Positions 46,800 to 61,723 are shown, numbered from the stretch's first letter. The stretch: 64,000 bases of DNA from Gymnopus androsaceus JB14 (GCA_009733575.1 ML769415.1:1-64000); one strand, 5' to 3'. The notes: a model not told the origin generated them from the letters alone. A program made the numbers and translations.

Positions 46800-47110
46800 T
46801 TATTATTATCAATATTTGATATAATTTGTACAGTAGTACACAGTCCAGACCTCGCTGCAGACATGTGGTCAACGGTCAAAATACCCCGGTATGTATAACA
46901 TCTTTGAATGCAAATTCCACGAGATCATGGAATTTTCGTCTGAAGGGAGTGAGATTTATGATCGTGCTGTTTGTATCATTATAAACATCATGTTTTGATT
47001 TGTATTTGTATAATAGTACAGAGTGCATACCTCGTTTCCAGATGTCAAACTACACTGGTACATCCAGTCGTCCTTGAATGCAACTTTCACAAGATCATGG
47101 AGTTTAGGGA
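46800..47110. repeat. Diverged direct repeat upstream of the KRE9-like gene
   Basis: 46,800-46,932 and 46,972-47,105 share GTAGTACACAG/AATAGTACAGAG, ACCTCG, CTTTGAATGCAA/CTTGAATGCAA and AAGATCATGGA words in the same order, about 175 bp apart. An old tandem duplication of promoter sequence. Confidence 0.5.
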
Positions 47111-47196
47111 TTTAGTCCAAGAGTACGTCGAGTCATTCCTACCTGGAATGATCCAAACTGGAGGCCCGTCTTCCTGATCGTGCCGTTTTAGCATGG

Positions 47197-47202
47197 TATA
47201 AA
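47197..47202 (+). promoter_or_regulatory. TATA box of the KRE9-like gene
   Basis: TATAAA 48 bp upstream of the ATG at 47,250. Confidence 0.5.
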
Positions 47203-47249
47203 TAACAAGTGTGAAGGGTATGTACCTTCAGTCTCACTTTTAGTTCAAT

Positions 47250-48224
47250 ATGGTCTCCACCCTAAGGTAAGGCTTGTACAGCTAGCTTTTCTGCGCTATC
47301 TAATATGATCTCTATCCATATACTGTAGCATTCTTCACTGTGCTCCTCTCCGCAGTTGCCTACCTCCAAATGGCTACTGGATTCGCGATTAATACTCCCA
47401 CTGGGAATATAGTCGCTGGACAGCAATTGGAAGTCACTTGGACGTTCGATGCCATTGATCCTGTCGAAGGATTTGGTTTCGTGCTTGCCCTCCTCAGTAC
47501 TACCGATCAAAATAACAATGGGATTGAAATAAACTATGGTTTCCAGTCTGATGGCACAAGTACGGTAGTGACTATTCCAAGCGATTTACCTACGTGAGTC
47601 TTTCAAAGGCTCGCATTCCTGGTCTTTCATTTAAAGCTTGGCATTTGATAGGGGTCAATATGTTTTCGACGGCCTTGATCAGGGGTGAGTACTAGCTACA
47701 TCTTTGATTATTTTTTGAGCAAATTTGAGCATTGGCCGATTTATTCTCATTTCAAACAGGAATCTGGGCCTTTCTTTCGCCCAGACCGCCCCTTTCACAA
47801 TCAGTGGCCCTACGCTCATATTGGATACCCCCAGTGGGACTATCGTCGCTGGACAGGAACTTCTTGTTACTTGGGAAGCGACGAATGGCTTTGTGGCAGA
47901 CCCTTTTGAACTCTTCCTCATTGGTGGCAGTCCAGAGGTTTCGGAATTTCTTGGTACATTCTCGACCAACGTTCAAACAAGCGCGGAAGTTACGATTCCA
48001 AGTGATACACCAGCGTGAGTCTGAGTCTCTCATTCCTAGTCCTTGAATTAGAACCTGACCTTTGCCCGATTTCTATAGGGGCGAATATACGTTGCAGGCC
48101 ATCAATCCAAAGTAAGTACAAACTATTTTTAACTTGTGAGCACGAGTTTATTTTGATTTCGAACAGCAATAACGCCCAAGACCTTTTCGCTGTGACTGCT
48201 ACTTTCACCATCACGGCTGCCTGA
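47250..48224 (+). CDS. Secreted two-domain KRE9/KNH-like cell-surface protein
   Basis: Signal segment FFTVLLSAVAYLQMATGFA, then two tandem beta-sandwich repeats of the KRE9/KNH N-terminal type. Repeat 1 is INTPTGNIVAGQQLEVTWTF ... VVTIPSDLPTGQYVFDGLDQ; repeat 2 is LDTPSGTIVAGQELLVTWEA ... EVTIPSDTPAGEYTLQAINP. The protein ends FAVTATFTITAA at TGA 48,222-48,224. There is no Ser/Thr-rich tail or GPI signal, so probably secreted and soluble. Introns fall at the same two points in each repeat. The short first exon (ATG 47,250, MVSTL) is one base out of phase with exon 2, which looks like a sequence error or an alternative start I cannot see. Probable wall-associated role, by family only. Confidence 0.72.
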
Positions 48225-48287
48225 TTGCTGGTCTTGGAGATCCTGTATGCCAACTTCAAGGCGCACTGATCACACCATAAAATATAT

Positions 48288-49150
48288 TTATGTAGGGATT
48301 TGAGTTTGCTGCTATTATGTTTTAACCTCTGCAATGACTGGACTAGGTCTGCTAAGACTCCTTTGAGCGGCTTAAATTGGAAAGTCTTGAGATTGTATTT
48401 GGCAAAAATTATTGAGTGAAGTACTACCACCATCAATTGATGGAATCGGGAATAAGAAGGGACGCTTTGACATCTTATAATATAAACCGCAATAGATTGA
48501 GAATATTGATTTGATCTTTAATCTTTCAGATGTGACTCAGAAAATACGAATGATTAAGACACAACCAATGCGGTCAATTTATGTTGCTTATTTTGAGCAA
48601 CAATTTCATCACTTGCCTCTATGCCACTCTCTGGTACCATTGTTACACCCCAAGCGTGATACTAGGTTATGTGACTTAATAAGACGTATTTGTGTGTTTC
48701 TTGCCCATTCATACTAAAGTGCAAGCCATCTAGAATGTTCTGCAAACTATGTCGTAGAGAATGAGTACTAGAACTGTCTCCGATGCTCTAGAGAGTAGCT
48801 CCGATGTATGACCTTATGCATATACTATCCAAAACTTGTACTTGCACTCTGAGGCTTGAGCAAAATCCACAACATCAAGCCTGATTTCTGGAAGGCTGCT
48901 TAATACCATCCCTGGACTCAGCTTTATTCATTTATGAATCTAATAGAAATTGCGCCAAATGTTACACAACAAGTCTATTTATATAGGGATTAGAGTTTGT
49001 CATTATTATAGCTAAACATCTGCCATGATTGGACTAGCTCTGCAAGGACTCCTCTAAGCGGCTTGAAGTGGGAAGTTTGTATTTGGTAAAAATCATTGAA
49101 TTGATGGAACAAATCGGGAGTAAGAAGGAATGCTTTGATATCTAGCAATA
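48288..49150. repeat. Duplicated 3' flank of the KRE9-like gene
   Basis: 48,288-48,480 (TATTTATGTAGGGATTTGAG ... GGAATCGGGAATAAGAAGGG) recurs at 48,976-49,145 with about 80% identity by eye. The second copy ends exactly where the dehydrogenase copy ADH-3 begins (49,153). No gene in between. Confidence 0.65.
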
Positions 49151-49152
49151 AT

Positions 49153-50244
49153 GATGGTTGAGAAATATCCGCGTGCCGTTTTGTGTATTGATGTGGCTGG
49201 GGAGGTAGCCAGTCTCGGAGAAGGTGTAGAATCGTTTATTAAAGGCGATAGAGTGTAAGCACCATGCTGCTTTTGCTCGTGTATGCATCTGACATTCACC
49301 GACCATAGATTTTTCCAAGCTGTCCGCAATTGGCCTCGACTATGGTGGTTTCCAAGAATATGCGCTTGCTATGGTCGAAACAGTGGCAAAGGTATGCATG
49401 AATCCATCCTAGACTGACAATGGGTGAAAGTAACGTTGATACCACAGATCCCAGAGAAATTCACCTACTTGCAAGCCGCTACCGTCCCTCTGACTTTGAC
49501 TACAGCAGCGGTTGGGCTATTCGCTGACGCGCCATCTGGAGCGGGACTCAACCCAACTTGGGATCCAAAAGTACAATATGTTGGACAATCAGCTTTTATT
49601 GTTGGTGGTAGTGCTTCTGTCGGTATTTTTGGTTAGTCGGCTTTCTCTCTTTGGAGTTCAAAATTTACCTACTTTACCTTCTAGCGATCCAGTTCCTAAG
49701 ATCACTTGGGTTTACCCACATAATCGCCTAAGCTTCTGCAACGCACACCGAGTATCTGATCATTTGGGGCGACTACCGTCATCGATCGGAACAAATTCCC
49801 TGCGAGCAACTTGACTACAGTAGTAGCACAGATCTGTGGTCAGGTTAACATCGTTTATGACGCTGTATTCTCTCCTGAAGGTCAAGCAGCGGGATACGCA
49901 GCTCTTGTAGACAATGGTCATCTACTGAGTGTACGAGCGACTCCGGATGCATATGTTCCAAAGGACGTCGACGATGTTAGAGGCAGAAAAGTCACTACCC
50001 TACGGTAGCCCTCATATGCCGAATAACAAGATGTTTGGGAAGATCTTGTATGAGAAGCTTGGAGGGTTGCTTGAGAAAGGAACTCTTGTGGTGAGTTGAT
50101 TTCGAGTGGTTTTTTGTTTCTACAGTCAAGACCGATTACTCTTTTAGCCACTTAGGATTGAAGAACTGCCCGGCGGCTGGAGAGCATTGTGGGAGGCTCA
50201 AAGCGAAGTCGGTTAGCGGAAAGAAATTGTTTGTTTCCTTGTAG
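49153..50244 (+). pseudogene. MDR dehydrogenase, 5'-truncated copy (ADH-3)
   Basis: Enters the gene at codons for VEKYPRAVLCIDVAGEVASLG, so the first about 60 residues are missing. Contains QAATVPLTLTTAAVGLFADAPSGAGLNPTWDPKVQYVG and SAFIVGGSASVG, with two bases lost near 49,325, other losses near 49,760 and 50,000, and a shortened last exon (KKLFVSL, TAG 50,242). Confidence 0.8.
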
Positions 50245-50373
50245 CTGCGCTGCGATAGAAAATTTCGAGCTGATTGTACTAGCTCTAATAAATAAGAGAT
50301 GATAGAAGTTGTTGTGAAAGCTACACGAAGAGCGCTCACCCAGCCGGTAAAGTTATTTTCTTCTCGCTCTCCC

Positions 50374-50940
50374 ATGTTCACCCGTTTCTTGACGTGTTCA
50401 GTCGCGCGAAACCGACATTTTCATACCTCGAACCGCGCCTTTTCCAGCTCCCCATGGATCTTCAGTTCCCAAGACTGCTCAGTACTGAAGATACGCTACA
50501 CCAAAACTTGCTCACCGAATTTAGTACCTTCACCAGACTGCATCTTCCCACATTCTCACATGGAGGCCACCAAAACTGCGCTAGAGTTGTGTACAAGAAC
50601 TCAATAAATTCATCGAGGCGACTAAGGCCAAAAAAGTCCTTTTGCATGACGTACCACTTTGTAGTCGACCCAACATCCATAAAATGAGCGCCCTTCCTTC
50701 CGCCAAGTCGCAGTTATTAATCTACCAATCTGAGGTGATACTAAGCTTGCTATTTTTGCTGCTATCAATAGCAATGAGCGGACCTTTGGTGCCGGTACTT
50801 GGAGAAGTCCAATTGGCTATGGTGTCGTCGAGTTTGCAAAAGTGGAGGGTGCAGAGAAGGCGTTCAAAGCTGCGATGCAACAGCGAGCTTTTTCTTGGAG
50901 GCGACTGGTTTTTTTTCCCCACTATAATAAGCAAATAGAC
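50374..50940 (+). pseudogene. Decayed two-RRM gene copy (RRM-5)
   Basis: MFTRFLTCSVARNRHFHTSNRAF presequence at 50,374, then a recognisable but frame-broken RRM1 (TEDTLHQNLLTEF, LPTFSHGGHQNCARVVYKN) and RRM2 (VPVLGEVQLAMVSSSLQKW in a shifted frame). The C-terminal exons are gone. It lies 130 bp after ADH-3, as RRM-4 lies after ADH-2. Confidence 0.75.
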
Positions 50941-51684
50941 AAACGCGCTACCCTTCGTTCAAGAAAACCCGACGAGAACTCTTCTCAGATGAGACCTCGA
51001 TTTAGGCATCGCACTACTTAGGTAGTTCGAGGCACTTCGGGGTGAATATACAAGGTCTAATCAATGGATCGACTTTTATATCATCCATCCCAGTATACAT
51101 ACCGGAGAGTAGGAACAGTGAACACGCAGCTCCGGTTCCGATCTTATTTTAATACGACAAAAGAAGAACTCACATAGTATGGGATCTGCGGGTCGGCTTG
51201 ATAGGCTTGCTGAACGCGAGAATTCATAATTGTTCATTGTACTTGTGCTGTGATAGAAAACGCTCAAACCGGCTGTGAACTTGAGATTTTGCGATCAACA
51301 AAGCAATCGCAGGTAACCGGGTCATCTCGGAAGAGGAAATGAAAGCACTTGCAGCTTCCTCATTGGCAGCACGTTCGAACGGAAATAAGTACTTGGAGGT
51401 ACTTGGAGGTAAACCTATCGATGATCGCCAACTTGAGAGAGATTGCCCAAGTCGGACAGTTCGGATCTCGGACCAAAATGCCGGTACTTTGCCAGGGCAA
51501 AGCATTTGGCAGCTGCCTTTTTGTGTGTTTTTTTTCTTCCATCTTGACGACTTCCAGCAACGGACAACTGCACCAATATCTATAAAAAGCAGAGCTTTCA
51601 GCTGGTTCTGCGCCAGATATTGCAGACATCTTAAAATCAGAATCTCATCTTGACGATATATACCTAGGGGCGCTAACATTAATA
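50941..51684. other. Promoter region of the bHLH gene, no other gene called
   Basis: A 151-codon minus-strand frame (51,224-51,679) overlaps this promoter. It lacks domain signal and any conserved-looking composition, so I leave it out. Confidence 0.4.
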
Positions 51685-54536
51685 ATGGATTCTATGGACC
51701 CTCTGGGAACTCGCCTACATAATGATTCTGCCGATTTATTCTTTCCCAACGACCACCAGCAGCACGATATGGACTCTGCCGCAGATCAGGCCCAGCATCA
51801 AGAAACAGAGGGCGTACCCAGCTCGAATTCGCTGAGCATGAATTCTCCGTTCTTGAATGGAGCAGGAGGAAGCAACATGGGCATGGCTGGCGTCATGGCT
51901 GCTCTCCAATCTCTCGGTAGCAATACCAGAGCTCCGAATATCTCCGAAGACGACCAGGCTGCTGCAGAGGACCCCGCAAGTGCACAGGGCCAAGGGCAGT
52001 TTAGAGAACAGATCATGTTGGAGCAGTTCAAACTGGCCCAGCTTAAGCAGCTCCAAGAGCTCCAGCAGCAGATTTTCCAGCAACAGGTCGGCTGCTTTTA
52101 TCTCTTTTGTCCAACAACTCACTTTTATTGCTCAGATGGCACTCATTAATGGTGGATCTTCCACTTCCCTAGAGGCTCAGCCTCGAGATCAGTCGCAGCG
52201 TGGCTATCACGGTCTGCCAACTCCAGGCTCATCTACAGAACTCCGTCCATCTCATCCCATTTCCGTCGAGTTTGTATCTCCTATGCTGCTCAACTACAAC
52301 GATATGGACCCTAATGGTTCCATGTCACTCGATATCAATTCGGCCTCTCACACTCCGGTTTTCCCTCCACACGATCCCAGCGGGTTAGATATTGACATGG
52401 GCAGCTTTGCAGCGCTTACACCTTTGAGCGCCACCTCGACGACCAACCCACATTCCCATTTCAACGCCGGTGAAAACAACTTTTCATCTTCGTTTGATAC
52501 TACCAACTCCAACTGGTACGGGTACTGCTCGTGCGCAAGAGCACTTTTTTGCTCATCGAGGGACTGCTTCTGCTCCTGCACATATAGCATTTGGAAACCC
52601 ATATCCGAATCATCACCACTCTTCCCATCACCATGGGATGAACATGAACGGCGGAATGAACCCCATGACCGAGCCTTCCTCACCTCTGCATTCCGACCTG
52701 GACTTCGACATATCTCCGCTTACAAGCCCATGGCTAGGCGCGAAAATGACAGGCAGCAATGCAGGCGGGGCTGGCAGCAATGGAAGGGTACAGGCTTACG
52801 GGCACCACCAGTATCATCACCAGAATACAAACCATCCTCACGCAGCAGTTCAAGCCGGAACCAAACGGGCTGCATCACCCAGCTCCGCCGACATCGACGT
52901 CGATGTCGTTTTCGGAAGTGCGTCCAATTCAGGCGAAGGCGGAGCAAGGTCGCGAAAACGACAGGCGTCGATATCTCAATCTCCTAATACCATGCGACCT
53001 TCAATTTCACCGGCGATAAAACCTACCAATGCGAATTCGAATTCTTCGTCTTCTAGGTCGTCTCGTGGTACGGGTTCTGGATCGAGATCGATGAACTCGA
53101 CACCTTTGATGAGAGGAACCAACGCGAGCTCGAGGACGAGGAGAGGGAGCGTGGCGATGAATAGTCCTTTGGCTATGGCAATCGGGGGCTCTGGGGGTAA
53201 CTACCCCGGCATGGCGAGTCCTTTGGTTGGTTCTGGTTCGAATAGCAGCTCGTCGACAATCAGAGCGCTGAGTCGGAATGGCAGAAATACTGATGGCAAC
53301 AACAACAATTCGAATATTGGATTCGGGGTCGTTGGGGACTCGCCGTCACCTGTGGATCTTTCATTGTCTATGCCTCCCCCTGCAGCTCCTGCCTCTGCAT
53401 TTGGTAACGGAGCAGGTACAGAGGCACCGGAATCTCTGATTCCTGTTACTCCGGCGAGTATAATGAATCTTGGTGGATCTTTTGTTGGGCTTGGCGGAGG
53501 ATTGGGTAATAACAGTCAAGCGCAGCAGGCTCAGATACAGCAGAATTCGAATTCAGGCTCGAATACGAACGGAAGAAACGGGAGTGCTGCTTCTACGTCC
53601 ACCTCAGCTCCTGCTGCGAAGACTACCACAAAAGGCACTGGGAAAGGCGCCAATAAAAACGATAAAGAGGCAGCACCGGCGGGCCCAGCAACAGGGACGA
53701 GAAAGTCGGGAAGGAGAGCCGCAGGTAATTCAACGAGCGATAGCAACACAGGGCTGAAACATATTTTACCTGGTAAGTGTATCCACAATGAACCCGATCT
53801 CTGCCATAGATGCTAATACGTTATTCGACTAGCTGGTGGCAATTCCTCCTCATCAAATCCCTCCTCCTCTACCAGTCCCAACTCGCTACGCGCATCAACA
53901 TCCGGTACCAGCGCCGCCTCATCTTCAACGAAACACCATCGTTCCCCTCAAAGAACGCAAAACCTCCCACAAAGCCGCCGAACAAAAACGCCGTGATTCC
54001 CTCAAAACGACATTCGACGACCTTCGGGGGTTACTACCGCCCATCCCACTCCCCAACGATACAGATTCTAAATCCGGTGCTGCAGCGGTCGATGATGGGA
54101 CGGGAATTGGGTTTATCGCTCTTGCCAAGGCTTCTTTGCTTCCTGGTGCTTTGCCTCCCAGGGGACCCCCCAAAGCTGGCGGGGAAGGTCCGAATAAGGG
54201 CGTGAGCAAGTTGCAGTTGTTGATTTGTGGGAATGAGTACATTCGGGTGCTCAAAGGCAGAGTGGAGAGGAGGGATGAGGAGGTTGAGCGGTTGAGGAGA
54301 GAGGTTAGACGGTTGAGGGCTAGATTGGGTGGGGAATGGATGAAGGGGAAGATGGAAATGAAAATGGGTTTGAGGGCGAGGCTAGTGGTGCGTTTGATGA
54401 CATGTTGGATCTGGATAGGGATTTGGATGCCGTGGAGGTTTTGGAGTCGATGAAGGCTTCTGCTTTGGGTGCATCGGCATCGATGAATGGAGGTGGTATG
54501 CTTGCGGGGGTTGATGAGGATATTGAAGAGGATTAG
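51685..54536 (+). CDS. bHLH-leucine zipper transcription factor, about 890 aa
   Basis: Nuclear DNA-binding regulator. ATG at 51,685 (MDSMDPLGTRLHNDSADLF), Gln-rich coiled segment QFKLAQLKQLQELQQQIFQQQ, intron 52,087-52,136, long Ser/Asn/Gly-rich region, then after an intron with acceptor at 53,875 VPTRYAHQ ... VPLKERKTSHKAAEQKRRDSL. This is the basic region and helix 1 with His/Glu/Arg contacts typical of E-box binders (H..AEQKRR). A long loop follows, then helix 2 KLQLLICGNEYIRVLKGRVE running into a heptad RDEEVERLRREVRRLRARL. An acidic C-terminus ends VDEDIEED at 54,536. Two one-base losses break the written frame, at about 52,512 and in the G run at 54,331-54,334. Target genes unknown. Confidence 0.82.
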
Positions 54537-54954
54537 CATTCACTGTCCTGGTGAGGACCATATTGGGTCGACGCCAGTTATTTTGATCAAGGACTGTTTT
54601 AAACAGTATGTTTTTTCTTGCCTTTTCTTTCCGAGTGCTTAAAAGTTTAATGGTTAAATTATGTGACGATTGATTCTTTAACTTTGTCTACTTTTTTGTT
54701 CTCTTTTCTTGCTGTCGATCTAGTGGTTGGTCGAGTATTATGTTGTAGCCTTATATAAGTTTAACCGATAAACGATGTATGTATGTATACAATCGTAAGT
54801 AGATACGTTGTGAACGTGAACGTTCTAGGAAACTACTGCCTTGCCGTTGCTATTCGTATTGGTGTTCGAGTTCGTGTCGGACGAGGCCAAGGCCGAGGAA
54901 CAGAAAGATTCGGCCGTTGTACGCCCCCGCTCTGACTTTGCTACTTATTTATAA

Positions 54955-55565
54955 GGCATGTGCACAAAGTCAAAGTAAATTTACCCGGCTACGATCATTA
55001 GTAGGAAACAATCTAGCCGAGTACCATACTGTTCCGTGGGCCTCGTTAATATTTGCATGTGCGCGTCGAAGAGAGCTTAACGAGAGAGATTCGGGTGTTG
55101 TACACTCCGATCTTCGCTATTAGTATATCCTCCCATAAATAACGAAGTCAATGATCGTCAATGATCATCAGCGCTCAGGCCTTAGGTCATTATTCAGTGC
55201 CCGAATTAGAGAGAAGAAACGGCAAAGACTCACCGCAGAGCTCTACTAAGTTGCTACAAAGTGTAGTACATCTTGTTGCATATGCCTCATGAGTAGCAAA
55301 GTCAAATTAAGTTTTTGCGGCTACGATTATCAGGAAACAATCTAGCCGAGTACCCTACTGTTCCCTGGGCCCTCGTTAATGCATGTACGCGTCGAAGAGA
55401 GTTTGACCAGATAGATTCGGGTGTTGTAGACTCCGATCTTTCGCTATACTTATCCTCCCATAAATAACGAAGTTAATGATCGTCAATGATCATCAGCGCT
55501 CAGGCCTCAGGTCATTATTAGAGAGAAGAAACGGCATAGACTCACCGCAGAGTTCCATAAAGCGG
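54955..55565. repeat. Tandem duplication of about 270 bp
   Basis: GGAAACAATCTAGCCGAGTA, CCTCCCATAAATAACGAAGT and ATGATCATCAGCGCTCAGGC occur in order at 54,998-55,180 and again at 55,335-55,505, about 325 bp apart. Both end ACTCACCGCAGAG. ATGATCGTCAATGATCAT is itself palindromic. No coding frame is conserved between copies. It lies between the bHLH gene and the small minus-strand gene. Confidence 0.7.
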
Positions 55566-55619
55566 AGATGAGCACGTTTGATTGTCAAATATGCACAGAA
55601 ATCCTGTAATTTTATACAT

Positions 55620-55848
55620 AGAAGCGCATTACCGTTCTTCATGGGCCTTGGTAGAACTTGAACGTTGACGTTGAGCGACGAGAGAACGGACTTGCTATAA
55701 GGATATGTCCTAATCTAGGAATACGGGTTCGGGAGCGAATACATACCGTTGGGATGGACCGTAAAGCCCGATATGGGACCCTGTACTCAGTGTAAAGCGG
55801 TGTAGTCTTGGTGTCGGAAGAGAGCAGGAGCCGCAAAGTTTTCGACAT
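55620..55848 (-). CDS. Possible small protein gene, two or more exons
   Basis: From ATG 55,848: MSKTLRLLLSSDTKTTPLYT, EYRVPYRALRSIPT, then an intron with gtatgt donor near 55,745 and tatag acceptor near 55,695, continuing KSVLSSLNVNVQVLPRPMKNG. The 3' end is unresolved. The gene is divergent from GFA1 with about 375 bp between starts. No family recognised. A plus-strand frame over the same bases (55,808-56,089) is less convincing. Confidence 0.35.
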
Positions 55849-56224
55849 CACCAAGTACTTGAAACACGAAATACGAAACGAGGTAGTACCAATAATTGCT
55901 GGGAGGTTTGGAAATTGTCGACTAGAGTTCATTGGGGCACTCCTCCTGTGTACATTATTCAATTATTGGCGATGCAAGCCCGGCTTCTTGAGGCTGTATC
56001 GTTCAAGTTTGAATTTTTGGTTGGCAGCGGAATATAGGCGGAATATAAAGAGCGATGACGGTGTGGCAGTACCGCGGCGTGATATATAAATTGATATTTG
56101 CACGTTCACGTTCTTCTCCCCTTCCACATCTTCAACTTCTACCTATCTCTTTCCATCTCTTTCCTTAGGTGAGTTTTGTATCACTTAAATCCCAATCGAT
56201 GTTTATCCTCCTGCAGTTCCAGCA

Positions 56225-59104
<2,880 letters not shown>

Positions 59105-61027
59105 TTAGAAGGTTCCACCCGAAATCTGCCAAAATTTCAGTGGAAGATAATAGTTTATACTAGAAAAGAAACATACCTTAGCGCCTCCGGTGAGGATTAT
59201 ATCGGCAGCTTCACCTCCAGTAGCATCGAGGGATCCCCAGTCCCAAGTACCCTGGCAGTTGCCACAGTCGACACCTAAGAAGGAAGGATGAGATGCATAT
59301 TCAAAGGTCGTGTGGAATAACAGAATACATACCGACAACTGGGAAGCTGCCGGTCGTTGTAACGGTGGTCGTAGCTCCACTGAAGGTGATGTCCCTATAG
59401 TATCATGTCGTCAAAATGCAAGAATAAACTCAAACAACAGACAATCGTACTCGACAAGACTGCCAGTACCGGGGGTGCCAACTGTTTTTTTTTCCAGTGC
59501 ATCAGTATACAACCCTTTGAGATGATGTTTTGCATAAAGACGTACAGTCCTCAGAGTAACTCTGACTGATGAGGTATCCATACTTGTCATTGGCCGAGAT
59601 GGAGTTTCCGATATAGGTGATGCCAGACACAGTGGCGTCAGTAGCATCGCTGTCTACCTTGATTCTCATTCCGTACCTAGATGTGAGGCAGTTGAAGATC
59701 AATGAGTCTCATCTATAATTGCATCACTCACATGCTCTCGACACAGTGTTGCCAGAGATAGTAACACTGTTTGTGCATGTAATTATTAGTATAATACTCG
59801 GAAATATGGGGAAGACGTACTCAGTAACAGACTTGCCGGTAGCAATCGATCCAATGGAAATACCGTGTCCGCCAGAGCACATGTTGTTTTCGAAAGAATG
59901 TTGGTTCCCGAGTTGATGGCAAGACTGTGACCGGATGAGAATTTATTTTCCAACCCGATGAGCTTAACCTACCAGTCGTCTTGGTTGAAAACAGTGTTCC
60001 CGCTAATGGTGACCTAAAAATGCAGTTGAATTATCTTTCCAGTGTACGGTGGGAGATGATTGAGTAGATTGATTCTCTTACGTCGCTAGCGGAGACATCG
60101 AAGCCATCAGTGTTAGCTCCAAGACCGTCAGTAGTGCCGTCAAGGTTATCGACCAAAATATCGGTGAACGTCGAAGCCGCAGTTGTACCTGCAAATAATT
60201 ATAATGACCGCCCAATAGATCCAGAAAAATGTGTACCAATAGAGATCGCTTGAGCAGGTGAATCCTTGATAATGAAGTTGGTGAAAGTCCCAGATCCCTC
60301 GAATCTGTTTATTAATCAGCAACATAGCGAACAGGCTCTGGAGTAAACACACTTTACGAAAGGATGGGGCTTGGGAACACCTCCGTCAGTACCCAGCCCG
60401 TCCCAGTAAACTATATATGTATATCCCTTTATTAGCTGAGGTGGCTTTGAACATTATACTTCACACTCACGTGGACCGTTTCCTAAGAAGCTGAATCCGT
60501 TGCCGTTGAAGTCAACATTCTTGAAGAAAAGGATCAGTTGAGATAATGCTTGAGAACATCATTGACAAGGGGTGCATACGTCAGTGTCGAATTCCCAAAG
60601 AGGTCCCGAAGCGTCGGTGAATGTGAAATTGACTGAACCTGTCATCGTTATTGTCTACGCCAGTATTAGAGAAATTTCAAGACCCGACGTAAAGAATACC
60701 TACAGCACCCGACGCTGCCTGGACGTGGTGACTCTGTCAATGTAAAAAGTGCATATCATAGCAGTAAGGCATACTTGGATTTTGATGACGTCTATAATTT
60801 ATCATGTTAAAATCACACATTCATCTAACGTAGAGATAGATGTGCGTACCGCCTGATGGGACCGACCAGGCTGCGATTTCGACATCAGTACAGTCAGAGA
60901 GGTCGGCGGCGCTGGCTACGCTGTCGACGGTGCAAGTCGCGCGCTTGGCTGTGCCGGTCTTTGTAGGTGAAGCTAATGAGCTAGAGAACAAGGCGGCGAG
61001 GGTGACAAAGGCGACGAGGGACTGCAT
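59105..61027 (-). CDS. Endo-polygalacturonase, glycoside hydrolase family 28 (GH28-1)
   Basis: Secreted pectin-degrading enzyme with a parallel beta-helix fold. Signal peptide at ATG 61,027 (MQSLVAFVTLAALFSSSLAS), a pro-region ending KR before ATCTVDSVASAADLSDC, then SVNFTFTDASGPLWEF, NGPLYWDGLG and KPHPFVKF. Catalytic motifs: NTDGFDVSASDVTISG, NQDDCLAINSG, GGHGISIGS, and MRIKVDS. Ends VGVDCGNCQGTWDWGSLDATG ... ISGGTF, stop 59,105. More than ten introns, about 370 residues. In the NIL-FENN segment one T is missing (A run at 59,893-59,895 on the plus strand), shifting the frame once; otherwise intact. Confidence 0.87.
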
Positions 61028-61084
61028 GTTGAGTAAGGTTACCGAGAGGAGGAGGCTTGGAAACTAGGGAAGATTCCAATGCGT

Positions 61085-61090
61085 TTTATA
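61085..61090 (-). promoter_or_regulatory. TATA box of GH28-1
   Basis: TATAAA on the minus strand 58 bp upstream of the ATG at 61,027. Confidence 0.55.
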
Positions 61091-61723
61091 CTGTTGCTTT
61101 CATTGAGGACTCGTCTAGTCGACGGCCCGCTGGAGAAAAACTGGGAGAAACTGGGAGAAACAGACCTTTGAGTGGTTAGAAACGGACCGGGAGTGCTATG
61201 GGCTATCCTGACAACCTCAATGGCACCAGACGTAACATCTTTATTATTTATTCTTCATGAATAGGTCTCCACCACTCATGAGAAGCGTAACCTTGCGGCC
61301 CCGGGCCCCAGCGGGTACCAGAAGGTGAGCCAAAGATGTGAATGGATCGCACGGATCTTGTGCGGGTTTAGTACTTGCTGTTTCATGAAGAAATTTGTAA
61401 AATTGTGGCTTCTTGACTTGTTCTTGACATGAATAATTGAAAGCACGAGTGAAAAAAAGCCTCAGGCGTTCACAATCTCTTCAGTGTTACTGATTCAGAG
61501 ACGCATAACAGCAGTGAAAAAAAAAAGACAGAGAGAGAGAAATCGCATGCGACCAACGCTTGCGAGTGTTGCCACTGTAAATGGGAACTTGAAATTTGGT
61601 GCCTCATGGCGGAAGCTTAAATAGAGCGAATGACCACTATCCGATTGGTCTTAAATTAGCTAAAATTAGCTTATGATTCGCTTTTGATTTGGCGTGAAAT
61701 TAGAATGAATTAGAATGAAATAC
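61091..61723. other. Upstream region of GH28-1, no gene seen
   Basis: Presumed regulatory region. Contains GGGAGAAACT direct doublets (61,141-61,160) and an A/GA-rich run (61,516-61,540). No frame of note. Confidence 0.4.

Noticed and set aside
51224..51679. 151-codon minus-strand ORF upstream of the bHLH gene
   Set aside because: No domain, no splice support, overlaps the expected promoter and 5' UTR.
53801..53875. A frameshift in the bHLH gene at the exon before the basic region
   Set aside because: The Ser-rich reading after the first acceptor is wrong: using the later acceptor CTCTACCAG (ending 53,875) joins LP to VPTRYAHQ in frame, so no indel is needed there.
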